A stretch of DNA of 64,000 nt from Devosia sp. A16 (GCF_001402915.1 NZ_CP012945.1:186001-250000); one strand, 5' to 3'; counted from the first letter of the stretch, positions 1 through 7,937 are shown. The notes: a model not told the origin generated them from the sequence alone. Translations and numbers: made by a program.

Positions 1-772
1 CAAGGTTTCGGCCGATCCCGCCGTCGCCGACCCGGCCTCGGCGGGCGAACTGCTGCGCATCGACCAGCCCTTTGCCAATCACAACGGCGGCTGGCTCGGT
101 TTCGGCCCCGACGGCTTGCTTTATATCGGCATGGGCGATGGCGGCTCGGGCGGCGATCCTGGCAACCGCGCGCAGAACCCCGACGAACTGCTCGGCAAGA
201 TCCTGCGCCTCGATGTCGACGGAGCGACGCCCTACGCCATCCCCGAAGCCAATCCCTTCGCCGAAGGCGGCGGCCGGCCCGAGATCTTCGCGCTCGGCGT
301 GCGTAACCCCTGGCGCCCGTCCTTCGACGGCGACGATTTCTACATCGCCGATGTCGGCCAGAGCGCTTACGAGGAAATCACCGTCATCACTGCCGAGTCC
401 GCCGGCGCCAATCTCGGCTGGAACATCATGGAAGGACCGGCCTGCTACGGCGCCCAGAGCTGCGAACAGACCGGCCTCGTGCCGCCGAGCTACAGCTATT
501 CGCACGACACCGGCGGCTGCTCGATCACCGGCGGCTATGTCTATCGCGGCAAGGCCATCCCCGAGATCGCGGGCCAGTATTTCTTCGCCGATTTCTGCGA
601 CAGCCGCGTCAACTCCTTCGCCTATGCGGACGGCGAGGCCGGCGACGTCTTCGACTGGACGGCGCAACTGGGCGGCATCGGCGGCATCACCTCGTTCGGC
701 GTCGACAGCGCCGGCGAACTCTACCTCACGACGATCGAGGGCAAGTTGTTCGAGGTGGTGCGGGCGGAGTGA
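1..772 (+). CDS. PQQ-dependent sugar dehydrogenase, C-terminal part
   Basis: The gene enters the window already open and reads in the frame that starts at base 2, so the N-terminus and signal peptide lie upstream. The visible ~256 residues match the soluble aldose dehydrogenase/GSDH beta-propeller family, which oxidises aldoses with PQQ in the periplasm. Diagnostic stretches are HNGG, GDGGSGGDPGNRAQNP, LLGKILRLDVDG and FALGVRNPWRPSFD, followed by a late blade with paired cysteines (CYG, CEQ, CSITGGYVYRG). The stop TGA is followed at once by a convergent tRNA gene. The family is clear; the substrate cannot be told. Confidence 0.88.
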   Translation, partial: KVSADPAVADPASAGELLRIDQPFANHNGGWLGFGPDGLLYIGMGDGGSGGDPGNRAQNPDELLGKILRLDVDGATPYAIPEANPFAEGGGRPEIFALGVRNPWRPSFDGDDFYIADVGQSAYEEITVITAESAGANLGWNIMEGPACYGAQSCEQTGLVPPSYSYSHDTGGCSITGGYVYRGKAIPEIAGQYFFADFCDSRVNSFAYADGEAGDVFDWTAQLGGIGGITSFGVDSAGELYLTTIEGKLFEVVRAE

Positions 773-778
773 GGGAGT

Positions 779-854
779 TGGTGGGCCCACCAGGACTCGA
801 ACCTGGAACCAGACCGTTATGAGCGGTCGGCTCTAACCATTGAGCTATGGGCCC
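779..854 (-). tRNA. tRNA with CAU anticodon, probably tRNA-Ile2
   Basis: On the minus strand a complete cloverleaf can be read: acceptor GGGCCCA pairing with its 3' strand, D arm GCTC/GAGC, anticodon stem GACCG/CGGTC around the loop CTCATAA, T arm with TTCGAGT, and an encoded CCA. The anticodon is CAU. The short D loop (AATGGTTA) and GGGCCC acceptor resemble the lysidine-modified isoleucine tRNA that reads AUA; elongator tRNA-Met is the alternative. Confidence 0.9.
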
Positions 855-1052
855 CTGCCCCAGCACAGGAGCGACGCCTCCTTAGCAAGAGGCAGCCGGG
901 AAGCAAAGCCGTAGCTGCCAAAGCGTTGCCTTGTCCCACCATTCTCCGTCGCGTCACGATTTTTCTGCACGCTCGTGTCGATCGCAGCGAAGGCCGTTCG
1001 TCGTGTAGATGAACGGCCCAGTGGCGGGCCGACGAAACTCAGGAGAAATGAC

Positions 1053-1610
1053 ATGCGCAAGATCACTGCAGGCTTCTTCCACTCGGTCGACGGCGTCGTC
1101 GAATCGCCCAACCTCTGGCAGTTCGATGCCTTCGACGATGAGCTGGGCGCCTTGCTCGGCGAGACCATGTCCAAGATCGATACCGTGCTGCTGGGCCGCG
1201 TCGGCTTCGAGGAGTGGGCGGGATACTGGCCCAATGCCGAGGCCGACCAGGACTTTGCCCAGTTCATCAACAACATGCCCAAATACGTCGCTTCGCGCAC
1301 GCGCAGCCAGGCTGACCTGTCGATCTGGCAAAACTCGACGCTGATCGAAGGCGACGTGATCGAGTTCGCCCGCGAACTCAAGGCCAGGGAGGGCGGCGAG
1401 ATCGCGGTGATGGGCGGCATTTCGCTGGCGCGCCAGCTGTTCTTCGCGGGGCTGCTCGAGGAACTGACGCTGATCACCCACCCGGTCGTCGCCGGCAAGG
1501 GCAAGCGGATGTTCGAAGCAACCGATCCGGTCACCCGGCTGGAGCTCAAGCGGTCTTCGACCACCAGCAAGGGCAACGTGGTTTCGGTCTACGGCCTGAA
1601 GCCCGAGTAA
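1053..1610 (+). CDS. Dihydrofolate reductase family protein (RibD C-terminal domain)
   Basis: This 185-residue protein has the fold of the RibD C-terminal/DHFR-like family of NADPH-dependent reductases. Recognisable parts are MRKITAGFFHSVDG at the N-terminus, the TVLLGRVGFEEWAGYW segment, GGEIAVMGGISLARQLF (nucleotide-binding loop) and EELTLITHPVVAGKG. I chose the ATG at 1053 because AGGAGA lies 6-7 bases upstream and the family's N-terminus begins there; an in-frame start at 975 would add unrelated residues. It stands alone between a tRNA and a strong terminator. Members are common single-gene reductases of unknown substrate; the true folA role is unlikely. Confidence 0.85.
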   Translation: MRKITAGFFHSVDGVVESPNLWQFDAFDDELGALLGETMSKIDTVLLGRVGFEEWAGYWPNAEADQDFAQFINNMPKYVASRTRSQADLSIWQNSTLIEGDVIEFARELKAREGGEIAVMGGISLARQLFFAGLLEELTLITHPVVAGKGKRMFEATDPVTRLELKRSSTTSKGNVVSVYGLKPE

Positions 1611-1616
1611 CAAGAA

Positions 1617-1644
1617 GGGCCCGCGCACCTTCATGCGCGGGCCC
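1617..1644. terminator. Bidirectional intrinsic terminator
   Basis: An 11-bp perfect stem (GGGCCCGCGCA paired with TGCGCGGGCCC) closes a 6-base loop. It sits between the stops of two convergent genes (1610 and 1666), so it can serve both. A short T-rich stretch (ATTCTTT) follows on the plus strand and AAGAA precedes. Confidence 0.8.
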
Positions 1645-1665
1645 CGAATTCTTTCCGGTCCTCGC

Positions 1666-3105
1666 TCAGCCGGCGGCGGTGTAAGCCGTCTTCACCTGGG
1701 TGAAGAACTCGGCCGCGTACTTGCCCTGCTCCTTGGGGCCATAGCTCGACCCCTTGCGGCCGCCGAACGGCACGTGGAAATCGACGCCGGCAGTCGGCAC
1801 GTTCACCATCACCATGCCGGCTTCGGCATTGCGCTTGAAGTGCGTGGCGTACTTGAGCGAGGTGGTGACGATACCGGCCGAGAGGCCGAAATCGGTGTCG
1901 TTGGCCACCGCCAGCGCCTCGTCGTAGTCCTTGACGCGGATCACCGCCGCCACCGGCCCGAAGATTTCCTCGCGGGCGATGCGCATCTGGTTGTTGGCTT
2001 CGGTGAACAAGGCCGGCTGCAGGAAGTAGCCGGGGTTGTCGCGCTTCACCAGCTCGCCGCCGACCGCCAGCTTGGCGCCCTCGCCCTTACCGATCTCGAT
2101 ATAGTCGGTGTCCTGCTTGAGCTGGCCGGGATCGACCACCGGGCCGATCTCGGTGTCCTTGGCGATGGCGTCGCCCACCTTGAGGTTGCGGATACGCTCG
2201 GTGAGCGCGGCGACGAAGGCGTCGTGAATGCCCTCGGTGACGATCAGGCGCGACGAGGCCGTGCAGCGCTGGCCGGTCGAATAGAAGGCGCTCTGCGCCG
2301 TGGTTTCCACCGCCACCTTCAGGTCGGCATCGTCGAGCACGATGGTCGGGTTCTTGCCGCCCATCTCGAGTTGGAACTTGCGCATCACCTTGACGCTGGC
2401 CTCGGCGACGCGCCGGCCGGTATTCACCGAACCGGTAAAGGTCTGCGCCACGATATCTTTGCTGTCGAGCATGGTCTGGCCGACCACCGATCCCTTGCCC
2501 ATCACCAGGTTGAGCACGCCCTTGGGCAGGCCGTTGCGATGGAGGATGTCGACGATGGCCCATGAGCAGCCCGGCACCAGGTCGGCCGGCTTGAACACCA
2601 CGGTATTGCCGTAGCAGAGCGCCGGGGCGATCTTCCAGGCCGGGATGGCGATCGGGAAATTCCACGGCGTGATGATGCCGACCACGCCCATCGGCTCGCG
2701 CGTCATCTCGACGCCAACGCCCGGACGCACCGACGGCACGCTCTCGCCCGACAGCCGCAGCGCCTCGCCGGCAAAGAACTCGAAGATCTGCCCGGCGCGG
2801 GTGACCTCGCCGATGCCTTCGGCCAGGGTCTTGCCCTCTTCGCGGCTCAGCAGTTCGCCGAGTTCGGCCTTGCGGGCGAAGATTTCATGCGCGGTCTTAC
2901 TGAGGATTTCCCAGCGCTGCAGGATGCCCGAACGCGACCAGGCCGGGAACGCCGCCTTGGCGGCGGCGATAGCATCGAGCGTATCCTGCTGGGTCGCGCG
3001 CGCGTAGACGCCCACCACCTCGTTGGTGTTGGACGGGTTGATATTGTCCACCCCGTCGCCGCCGACCCATTCGCCGTTGATGAGGTTCTTGTGCAGTTCG
3101 GTCAT
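1666..3105 (-). CDS. NAD(P)-dependent aldehyde dehydrogenase, likely alpha-ketoglutarate semialdehyde dehydrogenase
   Basis: A 479-residue member of the aldehyde dehydrogenase superfamily. The Rossmann signature FTGSVNTG (residues 223-230), PWNF with N149, K172, the general base E247 (LEMGGK) and the nucleophile C281 (GQRCTA) are all present, so the enzyme should be active. The C-terminal FGGRKGSSYGPKEQG and the INPSNTNEVVGVYARA start resemble alpha-ketoglutarate semialdehyde dehydrogenases of pentose and glucarate catabolism. The FAH-family gene directly upstream on the same strand would supply that substrate. Start: the ATG at 3105 has AAGGA upstream; the in-frame codon at 3141 lacks a ribosome site. 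The family is certain; the substrate is inferred from context. Confidence 0.88.
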   Translation of the reverse strand: MTELHKNLINGEWVGGDGVDNINPSNTNEVVGVYARATQQDTLDAIAAAKAAFPAWSRSGILQRWEILSKTAHEIFARKAELGELLSREEGKTLAEGIGEVTRAGQIFEFFAGEALRLSGESVPSVRPGVGVEMTREPMGVVGIITPWNFPIAIPAWKIAPALCYGNTVVFKPADLVPGCSWAIVDILHRNGLPKGVLNLVMGKGSVVGQTMLDSKDIVAQTFTGSVNTGRRVAEASVKVMRKFQLEMGGKNPTIVLDDADLKVAVETTAQSAFYSTGQRCTASSRLIVTEGIHDAFVAALTERIRNLKVGDAIAKDTEIGPVVDPGQLKQDTDYIEIGKGEGAKLAVGGELVKRDNPGYFLQPALFTEANNQMRIAREEIFGPVAAVIRVKDYDEALAVANDTDFGLSAGIVTTSLKYATHFKRNAEAGMVMVNVPTAGVDFHVPFGGRKGSSYGPKEQGKYAAEFFTQVKTAYTAAG

Positions 3106-3162
3106 TTGGGTCGATCCTTCGTTACAAAGTGCCCATGGCACGATTTGTCGTCATTCCACCGG

Positions 3163-3245
3163 GTCATTCCCGCGAACGCGGGAACCTCCGTTTGCCGGAC
3201 GTGCGGTGCGCACCAGAACGGAGTTTCCCGCTTTCGCGGGAATGA
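3163..3245. repeat. REP-like double-hairpin palindrome
   Basis: An 83-bp near-palindrome lies between the FAH and aldehyde dehydrogenase genes. Its outer arms, at 3163-3185 and 3222-3245, are almost perfect inverted copies. Each arm is itself a small hairpin (TTCCCGCGAACGCGGGAA and TTCCCGCTTTCGCGGGAA), and an inner pair CTCCGTT/AACGGAG extends the symmetry. The GTCATTCCCGC end is typical of repetitive extragenic palindromes in proteobacteria. Because it separates two genes of one putative operon it may also tune transcript stability. Confidence 0.75.
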
Positions 3246-3261
3246 CGCCGTGTGTCTGGCG

Positions 3262-4416
3262 CTAAAGCAGATCCGCCTTGGCGAGATCCCTGAGCAACTG
3301 GCTGGTGCCATAGGTCCAAGGGGCCGCCTCGGTGGCGAGGCGCACTGTATTAGATAGGGTGCCGAGCGACGGCGTCGAGATCGACACCACATCGCCGAGC
3401 TTGTGGGTAAAGCCCTTGCCGGCGCCACCGCGATCCTTCACCGGCGCGAACATGGTGCCGGTATAGAGCACGAGGCCGTCCGGATACTGGTGATGCCGCC
3501 CGATGGAGGCCGCAACCAGCGACTCGGGAGAGCGCGAAATCTGGCTGAGGTTCGACACGCCCGTCAGCTCGAACCCGTCCTCGCCGGTGACGCTCAGCGC
3601 GATGTCGGCCTGTTTCACCGTCTCGAGGGTGAACTTGCCGTCGAACAGCCGGATGAACGGGCCCAGCGAAGCGGAGGCGTTGTTGTCCTTGGCCTTGCCG
3701 AGCAGCAGGGCCGAGCGGCCTTCGACGTCGCGCAGGTTCACGTCGTTGCCGAGCGTTGCCCCAACGATCTTGCCGGTCGACGCAACCACCACCACCAGCT
3801 CCGGCTCGGGGTTGTTCCACTCCGAGATCGGCAGGATGCCGACATCGGCGCCGTAGCCGACCGAGGCCATCGGCTGGCACTTGGTGAAAATCTCCGCGTC
3901 CGGCCCGATACCGACTTCGAGATACTGGCTCCACACGCCGCGCGCGATCAGCGTCTTCTTGACCTCCATCGCGGCGGGCGAGCCGGGCTCGAGCTGGCTG
4001 AGATCGGTGCCCACCAGCCCCAGGATGTCCTTGCGCAGGTCGTCGGCCTTGGCCTTGTCGCCGCGCGCCTGCTCTTCGATGACACGCTCGAGCAGCGACA
4101 CGACGAAGGTCACGCCCGCCGCTTTCACCGCCTGCAGGTCGATCGGCGACAGCAGCGAGGGCGCCTTGGGGTCGGTCTTGCCCGACCAGGAATTGGCGAG
4201 GAGTTGCTCGAGGTTGCCGATCACCGGTCCCGTGGCCGAGACCACGTAGGCGGCGGGATCGGATTGTTCGGCGACATCACGAGAGGTCGGCGCGGCCTTG
4301 GCGGTGATATCGACAACGTCGTCGCCGCGCACCGTGATCACCCGCGGATGCTGGTGACCGGGCACCTTCGCCCGCCCCAGAAGTACGCCCTCGCTAGGAA
4401 CTTGTCGGTTGGCCAC
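3262..4416 (-). CDS. FAH-family 2-keto-3-deoxy-pentonate dehydratase-like protein
   Basis: 384 residues with the fumarylacetoacetate-hydrolase fold. The block NPEPELVVVV...GNDVNLRDVEGRSALLL followed by KDNNASASLGPF is the metal- and substrate-binding core of the FAH subfamily that dehydrates 2-keto-3-deoxy-xylonate/arabinonate to alpha-ketoglutarate semialdehyde in the Weimberg pathway. Start is GTG at 4416, preceded by GGGGAAG. It is transcribed toward the semialdehyde dehydrogenase at 1666-3105, and together they would carry out the last two steps to alpha-ketoglutarate. The sugar dehydrogenase, lactonase and first dehydratase are not adjacent. FAH assignment is firm; the exact substrate is inferred. 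Confidence 0.82.
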   Translation of the reverse strand: MANRQVPSEGVLLGRAKVPGHQHPRVITVRGDDVVDITAKAAPTSRDVAEQSDPAAYVVSATGPVIGNLEQLLANSWSGKTDPKAPSLLSPIDLQAVKAAGVTFVVSLLERVIEEQARGDKAKADDLRKDILGLVGTDLSQLEPGSPAAMEVKKTLIARGVWSQYLEVGIGPDAEIFTKCQPMASVGYGADVGILPISEWNNPEPELVVVVASTGKIVGATLGNDVNLRDVEGRSALLLGKAKDNNASASLGPFIRLFDGKFTLETVKQADIALSVTGEDGFELTGVSNLSQISRSPESLVAASIGRHHQYPDGLVLYTGTMFAPVKDRGGAGKGFTHKLGDVVSISTPSLGTLSNTVRLATEAAPWTYGTSQLLRDLAKADLL

Positions 4417-4646
4417 GGCACTTCCCCGGTTTTTCGGACGGGCTACCTAACCCGCCACCCCGAAGCCTGTCCAGCCGAGGCCGAGGCACGTAACTCAAAC
4501 TTTCGTCGGTTCGCGACCCAAGGTTCGCGCAATCCAGGGCGTCTTATGTCTCGGAAGCGGCGTTCAAATCCCGTTCAGGTTCGCCGCATTAACACCCTGC
4601 TCGGCTGGGACATACTTCCCAGCTGTAGGCCACATAGGAGAGACGC

Positions 4647-5387
4647 ATGCGTCCCATTACTGCCGCCCTCATTCCCCTGTTCCTCGCTACCGCGCTGACT
4701 ACCGCCCCCGTACTCGCGCAGGAGACCACACCCGTGAACGGCACGATTTCGATCAGCGGCATCGGTGAAGTGACGGCTGCCCCCGACACCGCCTTCGTCA
4801 ACTCCGGCGTCACCAGCCAGGGCGCCACGGCCCGCGAGGCGCTCGACGCCAACACCAAGGCGATGAGCGAGCTGATCGAGACGCTGAAGGCCGCCGGCAT
4901 CGAGGCGCGCGACATCCAGACCTCGGGCTTTTCGGTCAACCCGAACTACGTCTATTCCGATGCCCGCGACGCCAACGGCTACCAGCTGCCCCCCAAGATC
5001 ACCGGCTACCAGGTGTTCAACAACGTCAACGTGCGGGTGCGCGAGCTGGCCAAGCTCGGCTCGGTCCTCGACAAGGCCGTGACGGTCGGCGCCAACACCA
5101 TCAACGGCGTCAGCTTCTCGGTCGCCGACCCCTCCAAGCTCTATGACGAAGCGCGCAAGGCCGCCTTCGCCGATGCCAAGGCCAAGGCCGGGCTCTATGC
5201 CGAAGTCGCCGGCGAGGAACTGGGCAGCATCCGCAATATCAGCGAGGTGCAGGGCATGAGCGCGCCGCAGCCCTACATGATGAAGGCCTCGGCCGATGCC
5301 GTCTCGGCCGGCGCCGTGCCGATCGAGGGTGGCGAACTCAGCTACTCGATCAACGTCCAGGTCACCTGGGACTTTGCCGGCAAGTAA
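4647..5387 (+). CDS. SIMPL domain-containing (DUF541) periplasmic protein
   Basis: A 246-residue protein with a signal peptide (MRPITAALIPLFLATALTTAPVLA-Q, cleavage near residue 25) followed by a SIMPL/DUF541 domain. Family hallmarks are GTISISGIGEVTAAPDTAFV, ARDIQTSGFSVNPNYVY and the SINVQVTWDF end. SIMPL proteins form periplasmic oligomers of unclear role. AGGAG lies 7 bases before the ATG. A GC-rich hairpin follows the stop, so it is probably monocistronic. Confidence 0.9.
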   Translation: MRPITAALIPLFLATALTTAPVLAQETTPVNGTISISGIGEVTAAPDTAFVNSGVTSQGATAREALDANTKAMSELIETLKAAGIEARDIQTSGFSVNPNYVYSDARDANGYQLPPKITGYQVFNNVNVRVRELAKLGSVLDKAVTVGANTINGVSFSVADPSKLYDEARKAAFADAKAKAGLYAEVAGEELGSIRNISEVQGMSAPQPYMMKASADAVSAGAVPIEGGELSYSINVQVTWDFAGK

Positions 5388-5395
5388 CGGCTTAC

Positions 5396-5421
5396 GGATG
5401 GGCGCCTGCGGGCGCCCATCC
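5396..5421 (+). terminator. Hairpin after the SIMPL gene
   Basis: A perfect 11-bp stem GGATGGGCGCC/GGCGCCCATCC with a TGCG tetraloop begins 8 bases after the SIMPL stop. There is no T-tract, so it may need help or act in RNA stability. Confidence 0.6.
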
Positions 5422-5829
5422 GGCCCAGGCGCTCTCTCGGGACCCACCGGCTGGTGGCAGCGTCCTTTCACTTGCGATACCGCAAAATACGCCCATCTTC
5501 CCCACTGGTTCGCGAGCGATTCGGACGTAAGCTGAAGGACGCCAAAGCGGGCATGAAGCAGCGAACCGCACGTCGGCAACTGGCGAATGATTGCACTGGT
5601 CGATCCGTCAGCCTATGTCGAAGTCACGTCGCCCGACGTTGCGGACGTTTAGCCCAAGGATCGCGAGAGCGAAGCACGAGGCAGGGCGGCTACCTCTTAA
5701 GCGTTGAACATGCAGCCGATCGGGGCACCGGGCTTGAAGTGGTGGTGAAGCAGTCACCCCCGGGCATGGGTCGCGTCACAGCGACGGGTTGCACCCCGTG
5801 CCATCTGTCGGCCTCTCTCAGGGTATAAC
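5422..5829. other. Gene-free stretch beside the tRNA-like remnant
   Basis: I find no supported gene here. Short open frames exist in all directions, but none has a ribosome site or a recognisable family. One frame ends MIALVDPSAYVEVTSPDVAD then stop near 5587-5652 and could be the tail of a decayed gene, but it is too short to assign. Base composition looks somewhat less GC-biased than the flanks. Together with the broken tRNA-like sequence next to it, this looks like the footprint of a lost insertion. Confidence 0.4.
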
Positions 5830-5901
5830 TGGTAGCGGCGACCGGACTCGAACCGGCGACCTTCAGGGTATGAACCTGACGGATGCGGCGCTCACCCCGC
5901 T
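5830..5901 (-). pseudogene. tRNA-like pseudogene (CAU anticodon, truncated D arm)
   Basis: On the minus strand the 3' half of a tRNA is intact: anticodon arm TCAGG-TTCATAC-CCTGA, variable loop AGGTC, T arm GCCGG-TTCGAGT-CCGGT, acceptor CGCCGCT, discriminator A and encoded CCA. The 5' side offers AGCGGGG, which pairs at six of seven positions, but only about 15 bases separate it from the anticodon stem and no D arm can fold. It therefore looks like a Met-type tRNA that lost about 12-15 bases, or a tRNA 3' end left by integration of an element. Confidence 0.6.
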
Positions 5902-5905
5902 TCAC

Positions 5906-6391
5906 CTAGATCTGAAAGAAGCCTCGAGCCTGTTCCTCGTCGGGCAACCTTCCGTCAGGTGTCATCTTGTCTACTGTCTCAGGGATCGCGGTGGCCAGGC
6001 GCTTCAGAAGGTCCTCGCGGCTTAGACCGGTGCGCTGCGACAGCTCTGCGAGGTTCTCTTCACCGATGGCGGTGGCCACCTCATCGGGGCTCAGGCCCTT
6101 GGTTGGCACGCCAGGGGTGACCCAGGAGTCGGCCGTCTCCTTCTGGCCCGAGGACCGGAAGGTATCCAGAAGGTCGCCGAGGCCGCCGCTCAAGACGTTC
6201 TTCGACCCGTTCCCGCTCAGGAGGTCACCGAGGCCGCCCAGCATGCCACCGAGGCCTCCCGCCTGTCCGCCGGCACCTGTTCCGGATCCCTGCAGCCCCT
6301 TCAGGGCCTCGCCGATCTTGTCCCGGTTCTGGTAGCCCGCGACTGCGAGAAGGCCGAGCAGCGCGAGTAGTGAAGGTGTGCGGTTTGCCAT
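5906..6391 (-). CDS. YidB/DUF937 family protein
   Basis: 161 residues. A hydrophobic N-terminus (SLLALLGLLAVAGYQ) is followed by a Gly-rich stretch (about residues 35-75, GGLGGMLGGLGDLLSG type) and a compact C-terminal helical region (LSPDEVATAIGEENLAELSQRTGLSREDLLKRLA...). This C-terminal block is the YidB/DUF937 signature. The ATG at 6391 has AGGAGC 4 bases upstream. It starts two bases beyond the stop of the GlsB-like gene (6394-6648) on the same strand, so the two form an operon behind the EcfG-type promoter at 6677-6701. Function of the family is unknown; context suggests a stress role. Confidence 0.82.
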   Translation of the reverse strand: MANRTPSLLALLGLLAVAGYQNRDKIGEALKGLQGSGTGAGGQAGGLGGMLGGLGDLLSGNGSKNVLSGGLGDLLDTFRSSGQKETADSWVTPGVPTKGLSPDEVATAIGEENLAELSQRTGLSREDLLKRLATAIPETVDKMTPDGRLPDEEQARGFFQI

Positions 6392-6393
6392 TG

Positions 6394-6648
6394 TCAGCTC
6401 CTGCGGCGCGCTACGGCGCCCCAAACGAAGAGAAGGATTACGGCGCCTACGGTGGCCCCAATGAGCCCGGCACCCTCACCGGCCGTGTACAGGCCGAGTG
6501 CTTGACCGAGGAAAGTGGCGAGGAAGGCACCTACGATGCCGAGTATCGTCGTCAGCACGAAGCCGGATGGACCTCCGGATCCCGGCACGATGAACTTCGC
6601 AATCACGCCTGCAATGAAGCCTATGAGGATGGTCCAGAGTATGCCCAA
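6394..6648 (-). CDS. GlsB/YeaQ/YmgE family stress membrane protein
   Basis: An 84-residue protein with three predicted membrane helices and the family motif ILWTILIGFIAGVIAKFIVPG, then GGPSGFVLTTILGIVGAFLATFLG and IGATVGAVILLFVWGAV. I place the start at a TTG (6648) because GGGAGAG lies just upstream and the family's N-terminus begins exactly there; an upstream in-frame ATG (6681) would add a polar, unrelated tail and overlap the promoter. First gene of an operon with the DUF937 gene. Members are small inner-membrane proteins often induced by general stress. Confidence 0.85.
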   Translation of the reverse strand: MGILWTILIGFIAGVIAKFIVPGSGGPSGFVLTTILGIVGAFLATFLGQALGLYTAGEGAGLIGATVGAVILLFVWGAVARRRS

Positions 6649-6676
6649 GGTGCTCTCCCGTTGCCGATGACGGAAG

Positions 6677-6701
6677 AACATGCGGAGGAAATTATCGTTC
6701 C
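6677..6701 (-). promoter_or_regulatory. EcfG/RpoE2-type general-stress promoter motif
   Basis: On the minus strand GGAAC is followed after 17 bases by GTT (equivalently GGAAC-N18-TT), the consensus read by EcfG sigma factors of alphaproteobacteria. It lies 28 bp upstream of the TTG start of the GlsB-like gene, in the gap after gene 6709-6903. The motif is seen directly; its use is inferred. Confidence 0.55.
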
Positions 6702-6708
6702 GTCCGGA

Positions 6709-6903
6709 TCAGCTCACCACACCTGAACTTCGGTCCCCGCCGATCTTCTCGAGCTCAGTGCGCTGCAACTGGGTTCGGATAGCCTCATCCGTCGTGCCGT
6801 CGCCGAGGAACCGGGCAATGTCGCTGGCCTGGTAGCCGCGGCCGGCGAGCCAGCGGACCTCGATCGCCTTGGCGTTACGCCTCAGGCGGCCGTCTTCGGT
6901 CAC
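6709..6903 (-). CDS. Small putative HTH protein
   Basis: 64 residues, start GTG at 6903 with GAAGAAGGAA just upstream. The segment AKAIEVRWLAGRGYQASDIARFLGD followed by a second helix (TDEAIRTQLQRTEL) has the spacing of a short helix-turn-helix, loosely like the N-terminal DNA-binding part of GcrA-type proteins. I do not recognise the family. It is read in the same direction as the GlsB-DUF937 pair but is separated from it by the stress promoter. Confidence 0.5.
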   Translation of the reverse strand: MTEDGRLRRNAKAIEVRWLAGRGYQASDIARFLGDGTTDEAIRTQLQRTELEKIGGDRSSGVVS

Positions 6904-6945
6904 TTCCTTCTTCCATCTGGAACAACCGCGCGGCGGCGCGATGCT

Positions 6946-7770
6946 TCAGCCCGCAATCGCCTTCCAGATCATGTTGAGCCCGACCAGCGCCAGGAACGCG
7001 GCGAAAGCCAGTTTGAGCGTGCGCTGCTGCAGCCGGTGCGCCAGCGCCGCGCCCCAAGGCGCACAGACAGCCGCCGTCACTCCGATCAGCACCAGCGCGA
7101 CGATGTTGATGTAGCCCAGGCTGAGCGGCGGCCGGCCCTCGACGCTCCAGCCCGAGATGACGAAACCCAGCGTCCCCGACAGCGCGATGAACACCCCGAT
7201 CGCGGCGCCCGTCCCCACTGCCTTGTGCATGGAAGCGCCGAAGGCATGGATGGTGGGCACGCTCAGCGAGCCGCCCCCTACCCCCATCAGCGCCGAGATG
7301 TAGCCGACCACCGCCGCCGAGATACGGTGCGTCAGGGCCGAATCCCTGAGGTGTCCCATCAGCCGCTCCTGGAACGGCAGGACGATATTGGCGGCGATGA
7401 ACAGCGCCACCACGCCGAACACGATGCGCAGCACATCGCCGGTATAGAGCCCCGCCATGAGCCCGCCGACGAAGGTGGCGACCACGACGACCGGCGCCCA
7501 GAGCTTCAGGATCCGATGATCCACCGCGCCGCGCTTGTCGTGCGCCCGGGCGCTGGCGATGCCGGTGGGAATGATGATGGCGAGCGAGGTGCCTACCGCG
7601 ATGTGCTGCACCACGTCGCTGTCATAGCCGAGCAGCGCCAGGGCCGAGGCCAGCGCCGGCACGATGATGGCGCCGCCGCCGATTCCCAGCAGCCCCGCCG
7701 CGATGCCGGAAATCACGCCGGTCGCCAGCAGCCCGAGAACAAACGGCCAGTAACTGAGAAGGTCGCCCAC
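6946..7770 (-). CDS. TauE/SafE family sulfite exporter-like permease
   Basis: 274 residues, almost entirely hydrophobic with about eight membrane helices. The two half-repeats each carry the family's glycine motif: GIAAGLLGIGGGAIIVPAL near residue 25 and ALMGVGGGSLSVPT near residue 160. These proteins move sulfite or organosulfonate-derived anions out of the cell. Start is GTG at 7770; no strong ribosome site is obvious. It is divergent from the large OmpA-family gene and has no sulfur-metabolism neighbours, so the substrate is open. Confidence 0.88.
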   Translation of the reverse strand: MGDLLSYWPFVLGLLATGVISGIAAGLLGIGGGAIIVPALASALALLGYDSDVVQHIAVGTSLAIIIPTGIASARAHDKRGAVDHRILKLWAPVVVVATFVGGLMAGLYTGDVLRIVFGVVALFIAANIVLPFQERLMGHLRDSALTHRISAAVVGYISALMGVGGGSLSVPTIHAFGASMHKAVGTGAAIGVFIALSGTLGFVISGWSVEGRPPLSLGYINIVALVLIGVTAAVCAPWGAALAHRLQQRTLKLAFAAFLALVGLNMIWKAIAG

Positions 7771-7911
7771 GCTTCGTCTCCACCAAGGACCCGCAACCGG
7801 ATCGCACGAAACGGGTCGGCAACCCTAGGCCGATGCGACCGAATCCGTCCATTGCCGGGGATGCTGCACCGGCCCCACTGGTGCCACGATTGACCGGTCC
7901 TGTCGCGATAC

Positions 7912-7937
7912 GGAACCGCACGCACTTGAGGGGCGTT
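7912..7937 (+). promoter_or_regulatory. EcfG-type promoter motif upstream of the OmpA-family gene
   Basis: GGAAC (7912-7916) is followed after 17 bases by CGTT (7934-7937), a full match to the EcfG consensus GGAAC-N16/17-CGTT. It lies about 110 bp upstream of the OmpA-family ATG at 8049 in a 278-bp gap with no other gene. Confidence 0.6.
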
